From contig NC_009420.2 of NCBI RefSeq assembly GCF_000002875.2, positions 1,836,951 through 1,900,950 of the forward strand: DNA of 64,000 nucleotides. Direction: 5' to 3'. The DNA comes from Leishmania infantum JPCM5 (Eukaryota; Euglenozoa; Kinetoplastea; Trypanosomatida; Trypanosomatidae). The stretch's first letter is position 1. Each line of letters begins with the position of its first letter. The notes beneath the pieces are model-generated. The model made no database searches. It worked only from the letters and a program-made list of their open reading frames with translations, and was not told the origin of the DNA. Below, piece by piece: positions 40,743 to 51,800 of this stretch. The position numbers and the translations under genes are program-made.

Positions 40743-40778
40743 GTACAAACGCGTTGGGGCCTACCTCATTCGCTTGCT

Positions 40779-40856
40779 CGCCTTCCTCTCCCTATTCCCC
40801 CACACCGTCTTCGCATATCTTTTTCGTCTTTGCTGCCGTTGCTGCTTCAAACACAG
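40779..40856 (+). promoter_or_regulatory. Predicted spliced-leader acceptor for SWEET gene
   Basis: A long C/T tract then AG at 40855-40856, with the ATG at 40892 the first one downstream (leader of about 35 nt). Confidence 0.55.
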
Positions 40857-40891
40857 AGACGCTGCTGAGCGTTGCCGACTGTGAAGACAGA

Positions 40892-41611
40892 ATGAGTGTC
40901 TTTCTCCAGATCATCTCCGTGTGCGCCACATTGGCGGCGCTGTGCATGGTGGCGTCGCCCGTGATTACTGTCAAGAGCATGCGTGCCGCCAAATCGGTTG
41001 GCAGCATGACAATCACCTTCTTTTGCGCGCAGTTCCTCAACTGCAACGTGTGGAGTATGTACGGCGTGCAAACGCTAGCCCTTCCGGTGATTATCTGCAA
41101 CACGTTCGGCTCTGCCGTCGCCGCTTATTGCATCCTGACGTTCCTGACAGTCGCCCGCATGGAGGAGAAGGCGGGTCATGTGCTCAAGTCAACGAGCTAT
41201 GGCGCCTCGTTGAAGACAGCGACGCTCACCATATTTTTAATCGCACTTCTCCTGCTGCTATTTCTCTATCTCATGAACTTTTCGAGCAGTGACTTTGCCG
41301 CACAGCTGAACGGCATCCTGGGTGGTTGCTGTAGTGTCTTCATGCTGAGCTCGCCGCTAGGCATGGCAAAGGCAATCATCCACGAAAGAAACGCCGAGCC
41401 GCTGCAGCCGGCGACTGTCATGTTTGCAACGCTGAATAGCGTGCTGTGGATGCTGTACGGCCTGCTGAGCCTGGACATGTACATCACGATTCCCAACGTG
41501 CTCTGCACCTCGGCGTGCATATTCCAGATCTTCCTGCTCGTCCGGTACGGTCGCCACCCCGCAGAGCATGTCGAGATCACGGAGACGATTGCGCCGGTCC
41601 CCCTCGACTAG
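40892..41611 (+). CDS. SWEET/MtN3-family sugar transporter
   Basis: A 239-residue protein with seven predicted membrane segments arranged as two three-helix MtN3/saliva repeats joined by a linker helix. The second repeat contains the diagnostic NSVLWMLYGLLSLDMYITIPNV, matching the S/N-x-x-W-x-x-Y-G-L-L-x-x-D-x-x-I-x-x-P-N signature. The first contains CNVWSMYGV and ICNTFGSAV in the equivalent places, with the Asn and Pro residues expected in the sugar pathway. A charged loop (RMEEKAGHVLKS) separates the repeats. SWEETs are energy-independent uniporters for mono- or disaccharides in plasma or internal membranes. Substrate and location cannot be read here. It is the last gene of the + cluster, directly before the strand switch. 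Fold assignment is strong. Confidence 0.9.
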   Translation: MSVFLQIISVCATLAALCMVASPVITVKSMRAAKSVGSMTITFFCAQFLNCNVWSMYGVQTLALPVIICNTFGSAVAAYCILTFLTVARMEEKAGHVLKSTSYGASLKTATLTIFLIALLLLLFLYLMNFSSSDFAAQLNGILGGCCSVFMLSSPLGMAKAIIHERNAEPLQPATVMFATLNSVLWMLYGLLSLDMYITIPNVLCTSACIFQIFLLVRYGRHPAEHVEITETIAPVPLD

Positions 41612-41964
41612 AAGCGTTCACCTTTCACATGCTGGCGCGCGCAGTACGCGGTCACAAGGCGGAAGAATGGAGAGAAGAGGCGCAGGGGGCGGACGGGGTT
41701 TTGAATCTGCCGTTTCCCAATCTTACGGCGTGCTTCGTCGTCGCTGCTCGCACGCCCCCTCCCCTTGCCTTCGCGGAATGCTGTGTGCCCGCTCTCTCTC
41801 TGCGAAAGAGTCACGACAGACCTGTGTATAAAAAACGTTGCTTACACTACCTTTTTTTTCCTTTTTGTACTGGTTGCCAGACATTGACGACGCGGAGCAA
41901 CACAGCGTGGTATTGGAGAGCCCAAGAGAGCCCCCCACCACCCTGTGTGGGACGAAGCCAAGCA

Positions 41965-42440
41965 GCCCACCCACCCCTGCATATCCAGGTGTCAAATGCC
42001 GAACCACTTGCGGTGGTGGTGACAGGGTCAAGCACCTACGACGTGGGAAAGTCAGAGCGGGTGTATCGCTACTGATGTCGGCGGTCAGGTCGTGGATGAC
42101 GTGGCGTCGGGGCAACCTGCAACACTAAACACGCTTGTGCCACCTACATGATAGCCAAAGTGCCGGCAGGATTTGAACATATATCTCACCCCCGGCCCTC
42201 ACACCACTCACTGGTGAGCAGGGAGGCTTGGGCCGCCGCGCGGGGAATGCATCGGGTGGTGGCCGGCATGATGGGACGGGCCGGCTGCGAGGTGGGTGAG
42301 CAGAGGTGGAGTCAGGGGCCGTTCACAGATGACTGCGCCAGTGCATTGTGCTGTAACACGCGTGTCTACGGCTGCTTCGCATCATGCGATGGGCCCGCGA
42401 CAGAGCCGGGTAGAGTTGGATTAAATTTCGTCCTACAAGA
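41965..42440 (+). repeat. SIDER-like degenerate retroposon, copy C (Pr77-like start)
   Basis: A GC-rich block whose first 110 bp closely match the last 110 bp of the window: GACAGGGTCAAGC, GACGTG, GTATCGCT and TGGATG(A/G)CGTGGCGT occur in the same order. The GTGACAGGGTCAAGCAC start resembles the Pr77 hallmark of ingi/L1Tc-related elements (recalled, not searched). It extends through GGGACGGGCCGGCTGC to about 42440. No coding capacity remains. Confidence 0.6.
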
Positions 42441-42851
42441 GAAAAAAGGATGCGTTGACAAAGAAAAAGTGGTTGCAAGACGTGCGTCCCGGGCGCACCG
42501 TGCGCGCTTGGTTCCTCGCTCTCTCTGTTTGACTGTTGTTTCCCCCGGGGTACGTCGGACGCCTCCGCGAAGGTTTGCTTCCTGCGCGGGTCCCGTCGCG
42601 TCGCATAAAAGCATGCCCGTACATCGATGACGGCGCGCCTGGGTCATGGGAATATTCGGCAATGCGCAAAAAAAAAACGGAACGCCCCCCCCGAACCCTG
42701 TTCGCGGCCCCCTCGCCGGTGGGGTGTTCCAGCGCCCGTCCCCGCCGATGGGCTGGCCCCCCAGCCAGAGGCGCGTGCGCCAGGGGCCAAGGCCACGGCC
42801 GCCCGTGGGGGGGGGCCGAAACGCGCGCCACGGCTTCGCCCGCAAAGGAAA

Positions 42852-42951
42852 NNNNNNNNNNNNNNNNNNNNNNNNNNNNNNNNNNNNNNNNNNNNNNNNN
42901 NNNNNNNNNNNNNNNNNNNNNNNNNNNNNNNNNNNNNNNNNNNNNNNNNNN
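42852..42951. other. Assembly gap of 100 N
   Basis: Exactly 100 undetermined bases inside the convergent strand switch, probably a placeholder of unknown true length. Flanks contain long C and G runs, as in hard-to-assemble DNA. Confidence 0.99.
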
Positions 42952-43144
42952 GTTTTGGGGGTGGAGTGGGGAGGCGACGTAGGGGGACGCACCCGCCGCG
43001 GCATGCTCTGGTTTTCCCTCCGCGGTTCATCTCTTTCCGCCGATTCAAAGCTCTGTCTCTTGTACATGAAGATGCTTAGCACACAAACAATGTAGAAGCT
43101 GCGTTGCTATGGCCAGCATGAACTAACAACTTCTCGCACGCGAC

Positions 43145-44086
43145 TCACCCACGCAGCGGGTCCTGGTGAACGGCAGCGCCGCGTGTTGCTGGGATGTAGA
43201 TGGGTTCGTCTTCGGCGTCCTGCAAAACCGTCTTGTTGATGCTTGGTGTGTGGGCGAGGAAGTACGGGGTTGCTTGCGTTTCCGCACCGTTGCGGAGCCG
43301 GGCAGCGCGTTGCGCCTCGCGGATATCGCCGTAGTACGCGAACTGCTCTCGCGCTTCGGCGAGGGCACGAGTGCGCTGCGCGCTGCGGATTTCCGCCTCG
43401 GCTGCCGCACCCCCGCCGGCAAAGGCCTCGGCACGCGCGCGCTCGTCGTCGAAAACGGGGTACTCGTCGAGAAACCGCAGCGCCGGAAACGCTGCAATCC
43501 AGCGCTTGCGGTGGTGCGGGGTGCGACGGCACAGCTCGTTTCCATGAAGCAGCAGGGTGCGCAGCGTGGCGCGGTTGCCGCACAGACAGACACTCGTCGC
43601 CTCCTCGTCTTCGATGCAGTTGTGCGACACATCGAGCGACAGCAGGCCGGAAAGCCCCTGCACACCATCGAGACTTTGCAGCTTGTTGCGTCCTGCCAGC
43701 AGCGTCTGTAGCTGCGGCGCCGCCTCGTCGAGGCCGTTGAGTGTCACAATCTGGTTCTGGGCGACGTCCAAGGTGCGCAAGAGCGGCAACCGAGGCATCG
43801 AGTCGAGGTGGGAGAGCGCGTTGCAGGAAAGGTACAGGGAGTCGAGGCGGGTAAGCGCCGCGAGCCCGGCAAGGTCGCTTAGGGCGTTGTGGTCGAGGTA
43901 GAGCACGACGCAGCCGGTGAAGGCTGCGAGGCCGTCGAGCTGGGTGAAGCCCAGGTGGTGCAAGTAGAGCTTTTCGTTGAGCTCAGGTGTCGAGTAGCCC
44001 TGGTGCGTCCGGCACTGCTGGAAAATAAGCGACTCTGTCATCTTCGGCGCGCCGGCGACGCCATCTACGCCGTCGCAAGTCTCCAT
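43145..44086 (-). CDS. DNAAF1: Dynein axonemal assembly factor 1 (LRRC50/ODA7-like)
   Basis: A 313-residue protein. It begins with a leader ending MTESLIFQQCRTHQGYSTPELNEKLYLHHLGF, which corresponds to the DNAAF1 entry segment (LCK.Q.LY.TP.LND.LYLH.KGF). About six LRRs (LYLDHNALSDLAGL, LYLSCNALSHLDSM, LDVSHNCIEDEEA) follow. The cap has the family-diagnostic FLDEYPVFDDERARAEAFAGGGAAAEAE, the counterpart of [26 protein letters not shown]. DNAAF1 is a cytoplasmic factor for preassembly of axonemal outer dynein arms, so this gene belongs to flagellar motility. It keeps only the LRR core; animal proteins extend several hundred residues further. The ATG at 44086 is the first after the predicted acceptor. 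It is the 3'-most gene of the - cluster, next to the strand switch. Confidence 0.9.
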   Translation of the reverse strand: METCDGVDGVAGAPKMTESLIFQQCRTHQGYSTPELNEKLYLHHLGFTQLDGLAAFTGCVVLYLDHNALSDLAGLAALTRLDSLYLSCNALSHLDSMPRLPLLRTLDVAQNQIVTLNGLDEAAPQLQTLLAGRNKLQSLDGVQGLSGLLSLDVSHNCIEDEEATSVCLCGNRATLRTLLLHGNELCRRTPHHRKRWIAAFPALRFLDEYPVFDDERARAEAFAGGGAAAEAEIRSAQRTRALAEAREQFAYYGDIREAQRAARLRNGAETQATPYFLAHTPSINKTVLQDAEDEPIYIPATRGAAVHQDPLRG

Positions 44087-44708
44087 AGTTCTTTTTGTTT
44101 GTATTTGCTTGGTCCAGGTGTGTGCCTCCTGCCCCGAGACGATGGCGTGCGAGAAGACTTGGGGCACAAAGAGAAGCAGGAGAGGTGAGGGGCAACGAGA
44201 GCAACGTCCAGCAGCAAAGACACCAGAACGCCAGGCGAAAAGCCGAAAATCGCGCATCACGTGGTGCACACCATGACAGCGAGTTCGGTGCCCGATCCGA
44301 GAAAAGACGCGCGCCCTCATTCGTCGTCTCTCTCCGTTCAGTAACAAGCAACACCAAGGATTCCGTCGAGCCTCCAGCTCGAAGGTGTCAGAAGAGAGAG
44401 TAACGCAACCACGCTCGCCGGTGGACCTGCACGCAGAGGAGCTGCGCCACGTGCACACCTCCTGGCAGGCCATCTGTGCCTCTTTTTGTCGTCACTGCGG
44501 CACGAAAGATTGGGGAAGGAGCAAGGACGTTACTTTTTTTTCGTTTCCGGTTTATCTTACTCGTGCGGTTAACACAGCGTTGTCCACGCGTGACCCAGCG
44601 AAAGCTCCCTCGGCTCCATGAATAGTCGTGGATGCAGCACCACGTCCGCAATCCTCCCCCTTCCCCCCCCCCACCACACACACACCAGCCCTACGTAGAC
44701 ATGCCAGG
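44087..44708 (-). other. Intergenic region on the - cluster
   Basis: 0.6 kb comprising the leader of DNAAF1 and the 3'UTR of the exosome gene. The + strand is purine-rich (a pyrimidine tract in the direction of transcription). No extra gene is seen; the open frame of DNAAF1 continues upstream without a supported start. Confidence 0.6.
44158..44200 (-). promoter_or_regulatory. Predicted spliced-leader acceptor for DNAAF1
   Basis: A pyrimidine tract on the - strand ends at AG (positions 44159-44158). The next ATG is the start at 44086. Confidence 0.5.
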
Positions 44709-45374
44709 CTAGACTAGTTGGTTCCGGATTTGCTCTAAGAGCGGGACCTTGCGCACCTGCAGCCCCTTCGTCGCCGCCTGCACCAGCTGGCTCATCGTTG
44801 TTGCCTCACACGCGCCTTTGTGGCAGCAGTAGTACACGCCGCCGAGGGAGAGGCCGCTGCACACTACCACGCTCGCCATCGCCGTCGCCGCCTCTTCTCG
44901 CGTGAGGTCGACAATTATGGCACCATCGCGCCGCAATGCGGCGCTGCACGCCGAAAAGGTGTCGTAGACCTCCACGCCACCTGCCGTGAGAGCGACGCAC
45001 AAGGCCGTCGTTGCGGCATCCCATACAGCCCCGTCGTCGTGCACCACTTCAATTAGGGCCCCCACCAGCAGTTGTGGAATGCGCTCCAGCACCACGGCTT
45101 GCTCTGCGACTCCCTCCAGCGCAAGGGCCATGTCGCGGTCACCAGAGTTGTCAAGGTTCGACGAGGAGGCCAAACTGCGGTGGACTTGGCAACTGACACG
45201 TCCGCGCGTGCCGCGGTATTCCTGAACCAGATGCTGCGGCGGGCGAACACCGCACAGGACGCGCGTCTTGCCAATCTCGACACAGGCACTGCTGTGGCAG
45301 TTGGCCAGCACGTTGGTGGCGACGTGAATGGCGCGCACCGCCCGAGGAGACTCGCGACCGTCAGCTCGCTTCAT
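44709..45374 (-). CDS. RNase PH-fold exosome subunit, MTR3 (EXOSC6)-like
   Basis: A 221-residue single RNase PH domain. It opens with KRADGRESPRAVRAIHV, followed by a beta-rich core with SSACVEIGKTRVLCGV, the equivalent of the GSAYLExGxTKVLC segment. The middle reads DMALALEGVAEQAVVLERIPQ, and the diagnostic late segment ALTAGGVEVYDTFSAC matches the MTR3 pattern of ALADAGVEMYDLVVGC better than RRP41. The catalytic Asp and Arg residues of bacterial RNase PH are not obvious, as is usual for eukaryotic ring subunits. It should be one of six subunits of the nine-part exosome ring that handles 3'-to-5' RNA decay and rRNA maturation. The trypanosomatid ring has six such proteins, so the exact paralogue needs a tree. 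The ATG at 45374 is the first after the acceptor. Confidence 0.8.
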   Translation of the reverse strand: MKRADGRESPRAVRAIHVATNVLANCHSSACVEIGKTRVLCGVRPPQHLVQEYRGTRGRVSCQVHRSLASSSNLDNSGDRDMALALEGVAEQAVVLERIPQLLVGALIEVVHDDGAVWDAATTALCVALTAGGVEVYDTFSACSAALRRDGAIIVDLTREEAATAMASVVVCSGLSLGGVYYCCHKGACEATTMSQLVQAATKGLQVRKVPLLEQIRNQLV

Positions 45375-45812
45375 GTGCGCACGACGGCGACAGAGATCGG
45401 AAATAGAGAAGTGTGCTTGTTCGCCCGTGTGCGTGTTTTTTGTGTGTCGAAGGATCGGCGTCGAAGACAAAGCAGTAATGAAGGGGACGAGAACAGCATA
45501 GAGGGATCGCAGCTAGAGATGGAACGCGTACACGGGGAGTCGACGTGTGCGGTGGCACAGCCGCGCACAACAACTTCGCAAAGGGTCCCCCTTTCTTTTT
45601 TTTTTGTTACGGGCGGTTCGGTGAGCAATTCCCCTCCCCCGCGCACGCATGCCGGGAAGCAAGAGTCGAGAAAACGACGGAAGCGAAGTGCGGTTAAATC
45701 AGCGACGCACCCGTGGGAAAGGCGGACACCATTAGGTCTCCATCATTTCAAGCGCACGAGCTAACCATAGCAGAGGTCCCCGCAACCAAGGATCAAGTGA
45801 AGACTCTGCGCA
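45375..45812 (-). other. Intergenic region between exosome and VPS8 genes
   Basis: 0.44 kb, with a T-tract at 45595-45605 on + (A-rich on -) and the splice signals of the exosome gene. No gene is seen. Confidence 0.6.
45416..45500 (-). promoter_or_regulatory. Predicted spliced-leader acceptor for exosome subunit gene
   Basis: On the - strand a pyrimidine-rich stretch is followed by AG at 45417-45416. The ATG at 45374 is the first after it. Confidence 0.4.
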
Positions 45813-48800
45813 TCAGGCCCCGCCAAACAGCTCCAGGATCTCCGCATCAGTGAGGGTGTCGAGGACCTTGTCCTGCGTGGTTGTCACCCCGCCTGTCACG
45901 GGGTCGTGCACCTGCCCGGCCACGGCAGGCACTGATGGAGACGGTGCAAGCACACAGTTGCCTGACCTGTCTCTCGTCACACCAGGTCCAGCTTTGCCGA
46001 GCGAAGAGTCGGATGCCGTGGTGTCCCATGCCAGGAGCGACTTCAGCACGGAGTAGAGGTCTTCGGGGTGGTCCATCTTCATTTTCGTCTGGCGCACGCG
46101 GCGCTGCATGCGAGCCACATCGATGGTCCTCTCCGCTGCCCGCATGACCACGGTGGTCACAGGGTCGGCATGGTCCCGGTGCCCAGCGCGATCGGCAGCA
46201 GCGCCGCCGCTTGTGGAAGGCCACGCGGCTGATGCACCATTGGCATTGCCACAAACCTCGGATCCTCCCGGCTTGCCAGAAGAACACCTGCTCCGCATGC
46301 AAATCCCGCACCCCTGGCGCGACCCCATCGCCTGCGCAGCGCAGACCGTGTGGAAGGCGTGCCCACACGTGTACACGGAAACTGCCGAAGGTACGAGGCC
46401 GACAGCGGCAGCAGCACCCACCTCGTCTCCCGCTGGCTGCGGCAGAGGCGGCTTACAGAGGTGAATGTGGCAAAAGGCACAGCAGTCCGACTGTGGCACA
46501 ACGCTCCTGTTTAGCATCTGATAGAGCTCGCGTCCCAGCAGTATCACGTCACGCTCTGTCGCAAGCTTGCACAGACGACTCGCCTCGAGGTCGAAGCTGA
46601 GGGTGGCCATCATATCCAAAAGAATGGGCTTGAGGGCGCGAAATGTCCCGTCCTTGTTGTCTTGCACCACCTTGTCCACGACGACGGCGATGTCGAGGGA
46701 GCGCATCATCGATTGCAGAATGCTGGAGGTGTACTGGGTGTAGACCGCGACAAGCGCTTCGACGCACCGTCTCTGCCCTCTGCTGAGGGGTGTGGTCAAG
46801 CTCGCCAAGTGCTGCGGTGGCCCCGCAGCAGAGAGCGGGTGTGCCAGCGACGCGGCTGCCGCACCAGCATGGGACGCCATGGCGATGTGAGCGGCAGCAT
46901 CCAGCTCGTTGCTCATACCTGTGGGGTCGCTGCTTGCGAATGGCCGAGCTGGCACCGGGGCTGTGTCGAGAGCGTGCAGCCGATCATCCTGCGTCATCAT
47001 CTCGCACAAGAGCCGGCGTGGCACCATGAAGACATCAAGCAGTCGAAACCAGTACTCGGGGTGCTGCGGAGAGCCGCCGCGAAACGCGTGCGTAGCCGAA
47101 GAAAAGGTGCGCGAAGACACGGCTGCAAGAGGGGCGGCGGCGTCAGTGGTCGACGAGCCCCCCGTGACGCGCTCTGCTTGATGCCTGCCGCACAGCTCCT
47201 CCCCGATGCCGACAAAGCGCCATAACTCAGTCGCGGAATCCAAAGTGGCGAGCTCGAACGTCAGCGGCGGGGCATCCTTTCCGCGAGTCGAGCGCCTCCT
47301 GCATCCGCGCTGCGTCGCCGCTTCGCCTGCTTCAGTACCGGGTGTGCTTGTGAACAGCGGGGGAGATGATCCGTCACGGTCTTGGTCGCCCTGCGCCTCA
47401 GCTGCTGCTTCCGCACCTGTAGTCACGCGGGTCAAAACCTCTTCGCGAAGAGCACCGAGCAGCTCGCGCACGGCCCGCAGCATCACCGTCATCGCATCTT
47501 CGATCATCATCGCCTTTTCCAGCAAGTATACGGCGGCGTCGGCGATGCGGTGCTTGCGCACGGCACGCAGCGCCAGCTGCACATCGTAGGTGACTCGATT
47601 GCCCTTTTCCTGCAGATAGCTGTACACGCGCCTCGGAGCATGTGCGCAGAGGAGCTCAATGTACGTATTCTGCAAGCTCATGTCGTTTGCTACCGCCTGG
47701 TCGCCTTGGGTCACCAGCTCATCGAGGTAGTCCATGAAGGCGGCGCTAGAGCCGCGAAGTAGATTTATCACCTCGCGTTGGTTCGACGGCAAGTAGTCGA
47801 AGATGAACTGCGCGAGCGCCGTCGCGTCGATGCGGACGAGCAACTCCACCTGGCTCATCACCGCTCGCTGGAGGGCCTTGATGGCAGCGTCGATAGGAGC
47901 CGTGGTTGTGGCGGTAACGGTGGGCGAGATCAACGAGGACTCCTTACTGAAGTGTTGCTCGACGATGTCGTCAAAGCCTCCGCCCACCTCAGACGTGGCC
48001 GATCCGCCCATAAGCGACGCGGCATCGCGATCGCTGTCACGCGCGCTGTTTTCAAGGCGTTGGCTCTGACTCGACTCTTGCTGGGCGCGGTTCATTGTTT
48101 GCGTCCTCATGTCTTGCAAGTGCTGCATCTCGTCACGGAGCATCTTGAACACGTCTTGCTGTAGGTGCGCATCCACGCAGTTCTGCAAAGGGTCCGTGTA
48201 GCACGCAATCGCCTCTGCATACCGCTGCTCCTTGCAAAAGAGGGCGGCCAGGCAGCGCGCCATGCGAAGCCGCGTGAAGTCTGACTGAAAGACGGCGACA
48301 CGATATGGCGGAAGCAGGTCGGGGGCGAGGACGCGGAGCAGGTGCTCCTGCAATTCTCGCCGCTCCTCGGCCCTCTCAGCGCTCTGAAACGCAAAGAGCA
48401 CGTCTTGGATGACCAGGTCAAGCCACACGTCGAGGCGCACAGGCGGACGGTCCGGCTCGTCGCTGGCGAGCTCGCCGGCGTCCGTGGAGAGAAAAAGCTC
48501 ATTGAAGATGGCGGCCCCAGCGAGGAAGGTGTGGACAGCGATGTACGGCGGGAAGGGGCGCTGCGCCAGCTCGGTCGCCTTCAGCGTCCGCAGGGCCGGG
48601 AGGCGGTTCAACGAATCATCGTCAATGCGGAAAAGATCCAGCGGCCCCTGCCGTTGGCCGCTCGCCGACAGCAAGTCGCTCTCCGTTGCGTGGCGCGGCC
48701 GCGTGCGTGAGCCCCCAGTCAAGATGAAATATACACTAGACACAAACTGGGTGCGAGAGAGTCCATCAGCGCCGCCCCACGGACTACACGGGCCTTCGTC

Positions 48801-51800
48801 GGAGAGGGCGAACAGGAGCACACGCATGGCGTGCTCCGGCTGCCGTCGCAAGAAACGGAGCAGGTTGTGCACCCCACCACCAACGGCACTGCTGTGTGCG
48901 TTCCTGCCGTCGCTGGGGGCCGTCCTCAGAAGATACTCGAGAATCGCCCTCTTGGCCGGACGTTGTTCACCGATGGCAAGAGAAGCCCCTGGCAGGAGGC
49001 TGACACCCTTCAAGGTACACTCGACGAAGTCAACAGCCACAGAGGCGGCGTCGGGTGAGCCGAAAAGATTTGGGCACGCCAGTACCCGTGACGCACAGAC
49101 GTCTGTGCCACGGTCACTCCCGTGAAGGCCCTCGTCTGCTTTCTGCTCCTCGTCCAACGCGTACGCCAGGGCGTCGACGTAGCGCTGCTGCCGCAGCGAC
49201 AAGATGGTCACAGTTAGGCGTACCAAACCGTGCTCTTGCGCAAGCCGCAGCAAAGTAGGAGCGCCCGAGTCGAGGAACATAAGGGCCAGCTCCACACGGT
49301 CCCTGCCGCTTATCTTCGCGGCTGAATCTGCATCCTGCCCCGCATCGAGTACGTCGCCTCGCGCTTCCTTTCCATCTTGTGGTGCTCGCGGCCGCATTCC
49401 CAGCGCTACCTCCACCGCATCGAGTTCAGCATCATCGAGGAACAGATGAATAAATCGCTCAATCAGCGTCTCGGGCATGTACGTGATAATGCCGTGCCGC
49501 ATACACTGCTCTAGCACGTACAGCAGGTGCGAAAGCAGCCCCCGCTGCTGAAGTGCGAGGGCGACGGGGCCATACAGCAAGTTTAATCCGTCGACGGCGC
49601 TGCAGTAGGATGCAATTTGCTGCAGCACATCAAGAAGGCACTCGGTCCCGCAAATAGGGCCACTGTTTCCTGCTGACTGCTTTGGCGGTCCGCCACTGCT
49701 CTTGCCTGTCGCCTCGGTCCTCGGCAGCGCAGCAAGACGGCTCTCCACGTATGCGATGAGGATGCGCTCCATGAACTGATGCAGTTCGCGGCGGCAGTTC
49801 GCGGCGTTGCTGCTGAAGCCGACGGTGGAGAGCGCTACTTCCTCGGCGAACCCTTTCGCGAGGTCCAGTGCCTGGGTGTACTTGCGGCGCGCTAGAAGTG
49901 AGGACAGTCTCTCTCGCCACGAACGAAGCGAGATGCCGTAGGCGTGCTCTTTGCCCATCAGCAACGCCGCGGCGCGGTTCGACGCGGCGGTCCCGTGGTA
50001 TTTGACGCCACACAGACGGCCTGCGAAGCCAACGTACTCGAGAGAGCCAAAACGGTGCCGCTCCACCATAACCGCCACGGATGCGTCCATGAGCTGAGCG
50101 TCACTGTTTTGGTCACACAGGAGCACGCTGCATCCCGCCAGCGGAACCATCTGCACCAGCGGCGCCGACACCCGCAGCAGGGCAAGCCGCTCCAGGCCTT
50201 CCAGCATCGGCTCTGCCGCTGCCGTCTTCCTGCTGCCGCTCGGCTCTGGGAGCCGCAGATTCACCAACAGCAGCTCCACCTCTGTGTTCCAAGAGATGCA
50301 CAGCAGCAGCCGCGGCGTCGACGTCCCTAGCTCCATCACGACAAAGCGAACGAGCTCGTTGCTGAGCGCCGACGAGGGTGGGTGGCTGTGGCGCGCCACG
50401 CCTGTGACGGTGCCCTGCAATCCTGTCTCTACAACGTATACCAGCACCGCATCATTGCTTACCGCGGCGACAAAGTGCTTGCCAGCGATGGCGGGCCACG
50501 TCGTCCGCGATATGCCTGCCGCGGTGGCCGTTGCCGGTGGAAGCGGTGGGGGTGCGCATAGCCACGGCGCGCTGACGTCACCATCGCTTTCCTCTCCGTT
50601 GCTGCACGGCATGTGCTGCTTCAGCGTTGTCAGATTAGCCATGTAGAAGCTGCTGGGACACGGCAGCGTATCAATGTCACTGATCGGCGCCGCCACTAAA
50701 GCGGAGGTGACGGAGGTGGCGCGCAACATGTACTTCGCCATCACTTTCCAAAACTGAAAAAACCTCACGGCACCACTGCTATCCAGGACGAGAATGCGTG
50801 TCGGGTCGCGATGCAGGTGCATTACACGCAGCACCGGCACCCTGCTCTCATCGGACACGACTCGCAGAGGGGAGAACGTGTGCAGCGACCAAAGAACAAA
50901 CGTGCCTCTTGCGTGACCAGTGGCTGCCGTTCGCCCATCGCATGTCTCATCGACTCCAACAAGAGCAGCGGTGGAGGTGCAGAGTGACAGGGAGACGACG
51001 GCGCCACGGGCATTCACCACACTCGCCTCTACGGAGCCGCATATGCCGAGCACCGTCCATCGGCGATCGAAGAGGACAACGACGCCGAGCGATGTGCCCA
51101 TGGCGCAGCTGAGCGACTGCGACGGAGTGCGAGCCGCCGGTGAAGCGGTGCTTGCGTGCGTCGGCGCCCTGGCACTTATATCGAATGGCTCTGCAACAGC
51201 CACGCACGTCGGCTCCCCGGCCGTTTTGCGCAGGTCCGCAAGTTTGCTGCGAAGCGCCATGTGCTCGTGAACGTGCAGTATCAGCTCGCCACGCTGAGTT
51301 TCGCACAACACGGTCGATGAGGTCAGCTGTTTCGCCTGCTCCAGCACCAGGTCCACCTCGTCTATCTCCTCATCGCTGTCAGCGGAAGTTGCCGGCGCTT
51401 CAGCCGCCGCCGCAGACGACGTTTCGCCCAGCAGATCACCACTTACGCTGGACTGCTGACCGTCCACAGCAGCGAAAATGGCGTCAAGGATGTCCTGCTC
51501 CTCTTTCAGCACCGCCGTCTTGGAAGATGTGGGTGACGCGACGGCGCGCCGTCTCTTTGACGAGCTGGCACCTTTTCCAGTGTGAGTGGAGGAATGAGCA
51601 GATGAGGCAGCCGGAGAAGTGGCAGCGGGCTCGCTTGCCGACACTTTCGGTGCGCTAGAGGCGCAATCACCATTTGCAGTGTCTGTTGCTGCTGGTACCC
51701 GTATGCCTGTTTCCCTGCTACCCAGCAGACTAGCGGCCTCGCCCGGCCTTTTTTCCAAGCCGCCGGCGGCATGCTCCTCCTGAGCGGCAGTGGAGACGAA

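Larger units (their letters stand above)
39468..40891 (+). other. Intergenic / UTR region with one complex-sequence block
   Basis: 1.4 kb. C/T-rich and GT-rich sequence flanks a block at about 39.98-40.33 kb that is balanced in base composition and open in two frames (about 98 codons from ATG 40073 on +; about 104 codons on -). It may be 3'UTR structure or a gene relic. A GACA/CA repeat lies at 40701-40742. Confidence 0.5.
41612..43144. other. Convergent strand-switch region
   Basis: The + gene cluster ends at 41611 and the - cluster begins (at its 3' end) at 43145, so two polycistronic units face each other here. In Leishmania such sites are transcription termination zones that carry base J. 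The sequence holds a SIDER-like repeat (about 41.97-42.44 kb), GC-rich homopolymer-laden DNA and a 100-N gap. No tRNA or snRNA gene, which can occur at such places, could be found in the readable part. Confidence 0.8.

Noticed and set aside
42165..42190. Possible tRNA T-arm (AGGATTTGAACATAT) in the strand switch
   Set aside because: No acceptor stem, D-arm or anticodon arm could be paired around it; it belongs to the dispersed repeat.
42627..43095. Open frames running through the N gap
   Set aside because: The Ns are translated as unknown residues, so the frames have no evidential value.
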